Source of the DNA: Cymbomonas tetramitiformis
Taxonomy: Eukaryota; Chlorophyta; Pyramimonadophyceae; Pyramimonadales; Pyramimonadaceae
Length of the DNA: 64,000 bases
Assembly: GCA_001247695.2 (NCBI GenBank)
Contig: LGRX02003717.1
Location: forward strand, 1-64,000
Reading direction: 5' to 3'
Below the pieces are notes generated by a model. That model ran no database searches and was not told the DNA's origin. It worked only from the letters and a program-made list of their open reading frames with translations. Both the position numbers and the translations under genes were made by a program. Below, piece after piece: positions 63,131 through 64,000 of the stretch (positions within the stretch are counted from its first letter, which is position 1; every line of letters begins with the position of its first letter).

Positions 63131-64000
63131 CTAGATCTCTGTCAGGTGAGCCCCTGCTTAGGGCAGCGGTGGGTGAGAGGAGCCCCGCACTAGTCATGGG
63201 GCAGCGCAGGGAGAAAGCTAGCCTTGAGCTCGTAGGCAGGGAGAGGGAGACACGGAGAGCCTCGCCGGGGAGCAGGCTCTAGCTTAGCAGCCTCTTGGCA
63301 GCAGCCAACTTCACCGGACAGACTCGAGAGACAATCACTCAGCCAATGGCTCGGAAGTTGTGAATGAATCGGGAGAAAATTGGAGAAGAGAGTAAGATTT
63401 GCTAAAGTATTTGCAAGTACACATTATGATATAAGACTAGCGAGCATCTCACTTCACCTGTCTTTGCATTTCTTGCCCTGAATAACCGCTAACTGCCCCC
63501 GCAACCTCCTAAGGAGCACCGCCCGCAGCCAGATCGTTGCATAACCCCAAAAGTGCGTCCTGCCCCCCGGAGACTTGGGGCGCCAACTTGTGCTCCAAAC
63601 GCCACGAAGAAGCGCCCGGGCCTGAATGTAGTGGGGGAAGCCTCGTCGCAGCATCGAAAAGTCCCCCACCCACCTCGACTGCCCCCTCACGGGGCTCCTG
63701 CGGATCCTCCTCCCCAACATCTTGCCAGTTCCCAACGGGTGCAATTGCGCCACCTTTCGCAAAGTGCAGTGGCGGCTTGGTCGAAACATATCAGCCCCGC
63801 CCCTATCAACCGGAGGCCTGGCGCACTTGGATGGCAACGCCAGAAATGCTCCTTTAAATTCCGCCACGCCAGCCGGCAGCCAACGCCACTGAAACCGAGC
63901 TTCCGCCACCCCGCCTGAACAGCCGTCCATCATGCTCACCTGGGTCCCTTGGCATCCATTCAACGAGCACCTCATCCTTGGCCGGTTTTTGTCCAAAATG
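63131..64000. other. Right end of window: possible minus-strand exons, unassigned
   Basis: From 63970 a minus-strand frame reads FGQKPAKDEVLVEWMPRDPG up to a consensus donor GTGAGC, and a second frame at about 63740-63510 reads GNWQDVGEEDPQEPREGAVE and PLHSGPGASSWRLEHKLAPQ. Both have protein-like composition and could be exons of one gene that enters from the right edge. The 180-codon frame at 63454-63996 is an alternative. I recognise no family, so no CDS is called. Confidence 0.3.

Overview
The window is nuclear DNA of a eukaryote. Genes are split by GT-AG introns whose phases agree across junctions, exons are GC-rich, spacers are AT-rich, and minisatellites and transposon remains are abundant. 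A plant-type GH28 enzyme, a sacsin-like giant protein with a HEPN domain and a glutathionylspermidine-synthase-like gene suggest a green-lineage alga (possibly a prasinophyte). That placement is inference, not demonstrated.

Layout. 1-2336: 5' part of a secreted GH28 (polygalacturonase-type) gene on the minus strand, with a G-rich minisatellite as its next intron. 3878-14072: a sacsin-like gene on the plus strand with two Hsp90-like ATPase modules and a C-terminal HEPN domain; one frame discontinuity near 7440-7465. 14.1-17.5 kb: retroelement debris and a fold-back element. 17.96-21.27 kb: a 5'-truncated non-LTR retrotransposon on the minus strand (RNase H, CCHC, then a putative N6-adenine methyltransferase domain). 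21.27-21.95 kb: a partial hypothetical gene and a tRNA-like gene.

22.0-39.1 kb: a block of genes all on the minus strand. It starts with a CACTA-type (Tnp2-like) transposase and continues with an acidic protein, three unrecognised ORFs, a RING-like protein, a small OTU-like protein, an acidic-tailed protein, a MYND protein, a very large protein joining a 2OG-Fe(II) dioxygenase-like fold, a zinc cluster, a 53-residue repeat array and an OTU protease domain, and a kinase-like protein. A partly palindromic sequence (core GAGGAGCTATCCTC) lies 5' of several of these genes and is amplified in a 209-bp satellite (37.25-37.70 and 40.6-42.98 kb). I infer that this is a large cargo-bearing CACTA-like element, or a region shaped by one; its ends were not found.

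43.0-52 kb: a small predicted membrane protein, then AT-rich DNA with a 1.05-kb TIR element (TTAC target duplication), a gag-like pseudogene between 128-bp direct repeats, a hAT transposase remnant and a 0.83-kb TIR element with nested palindromes. 52-57.3 kb: exons of a putative membrane protein and a multi-exon SET-domain gene whose introns hold minisatellites. 59.2-61.6 kb: scattered exons of a glutathionylspermidine-synthase-like gene on the minus strand. 61.6-64 kb: mostly repeats and sequence I cannot assign.
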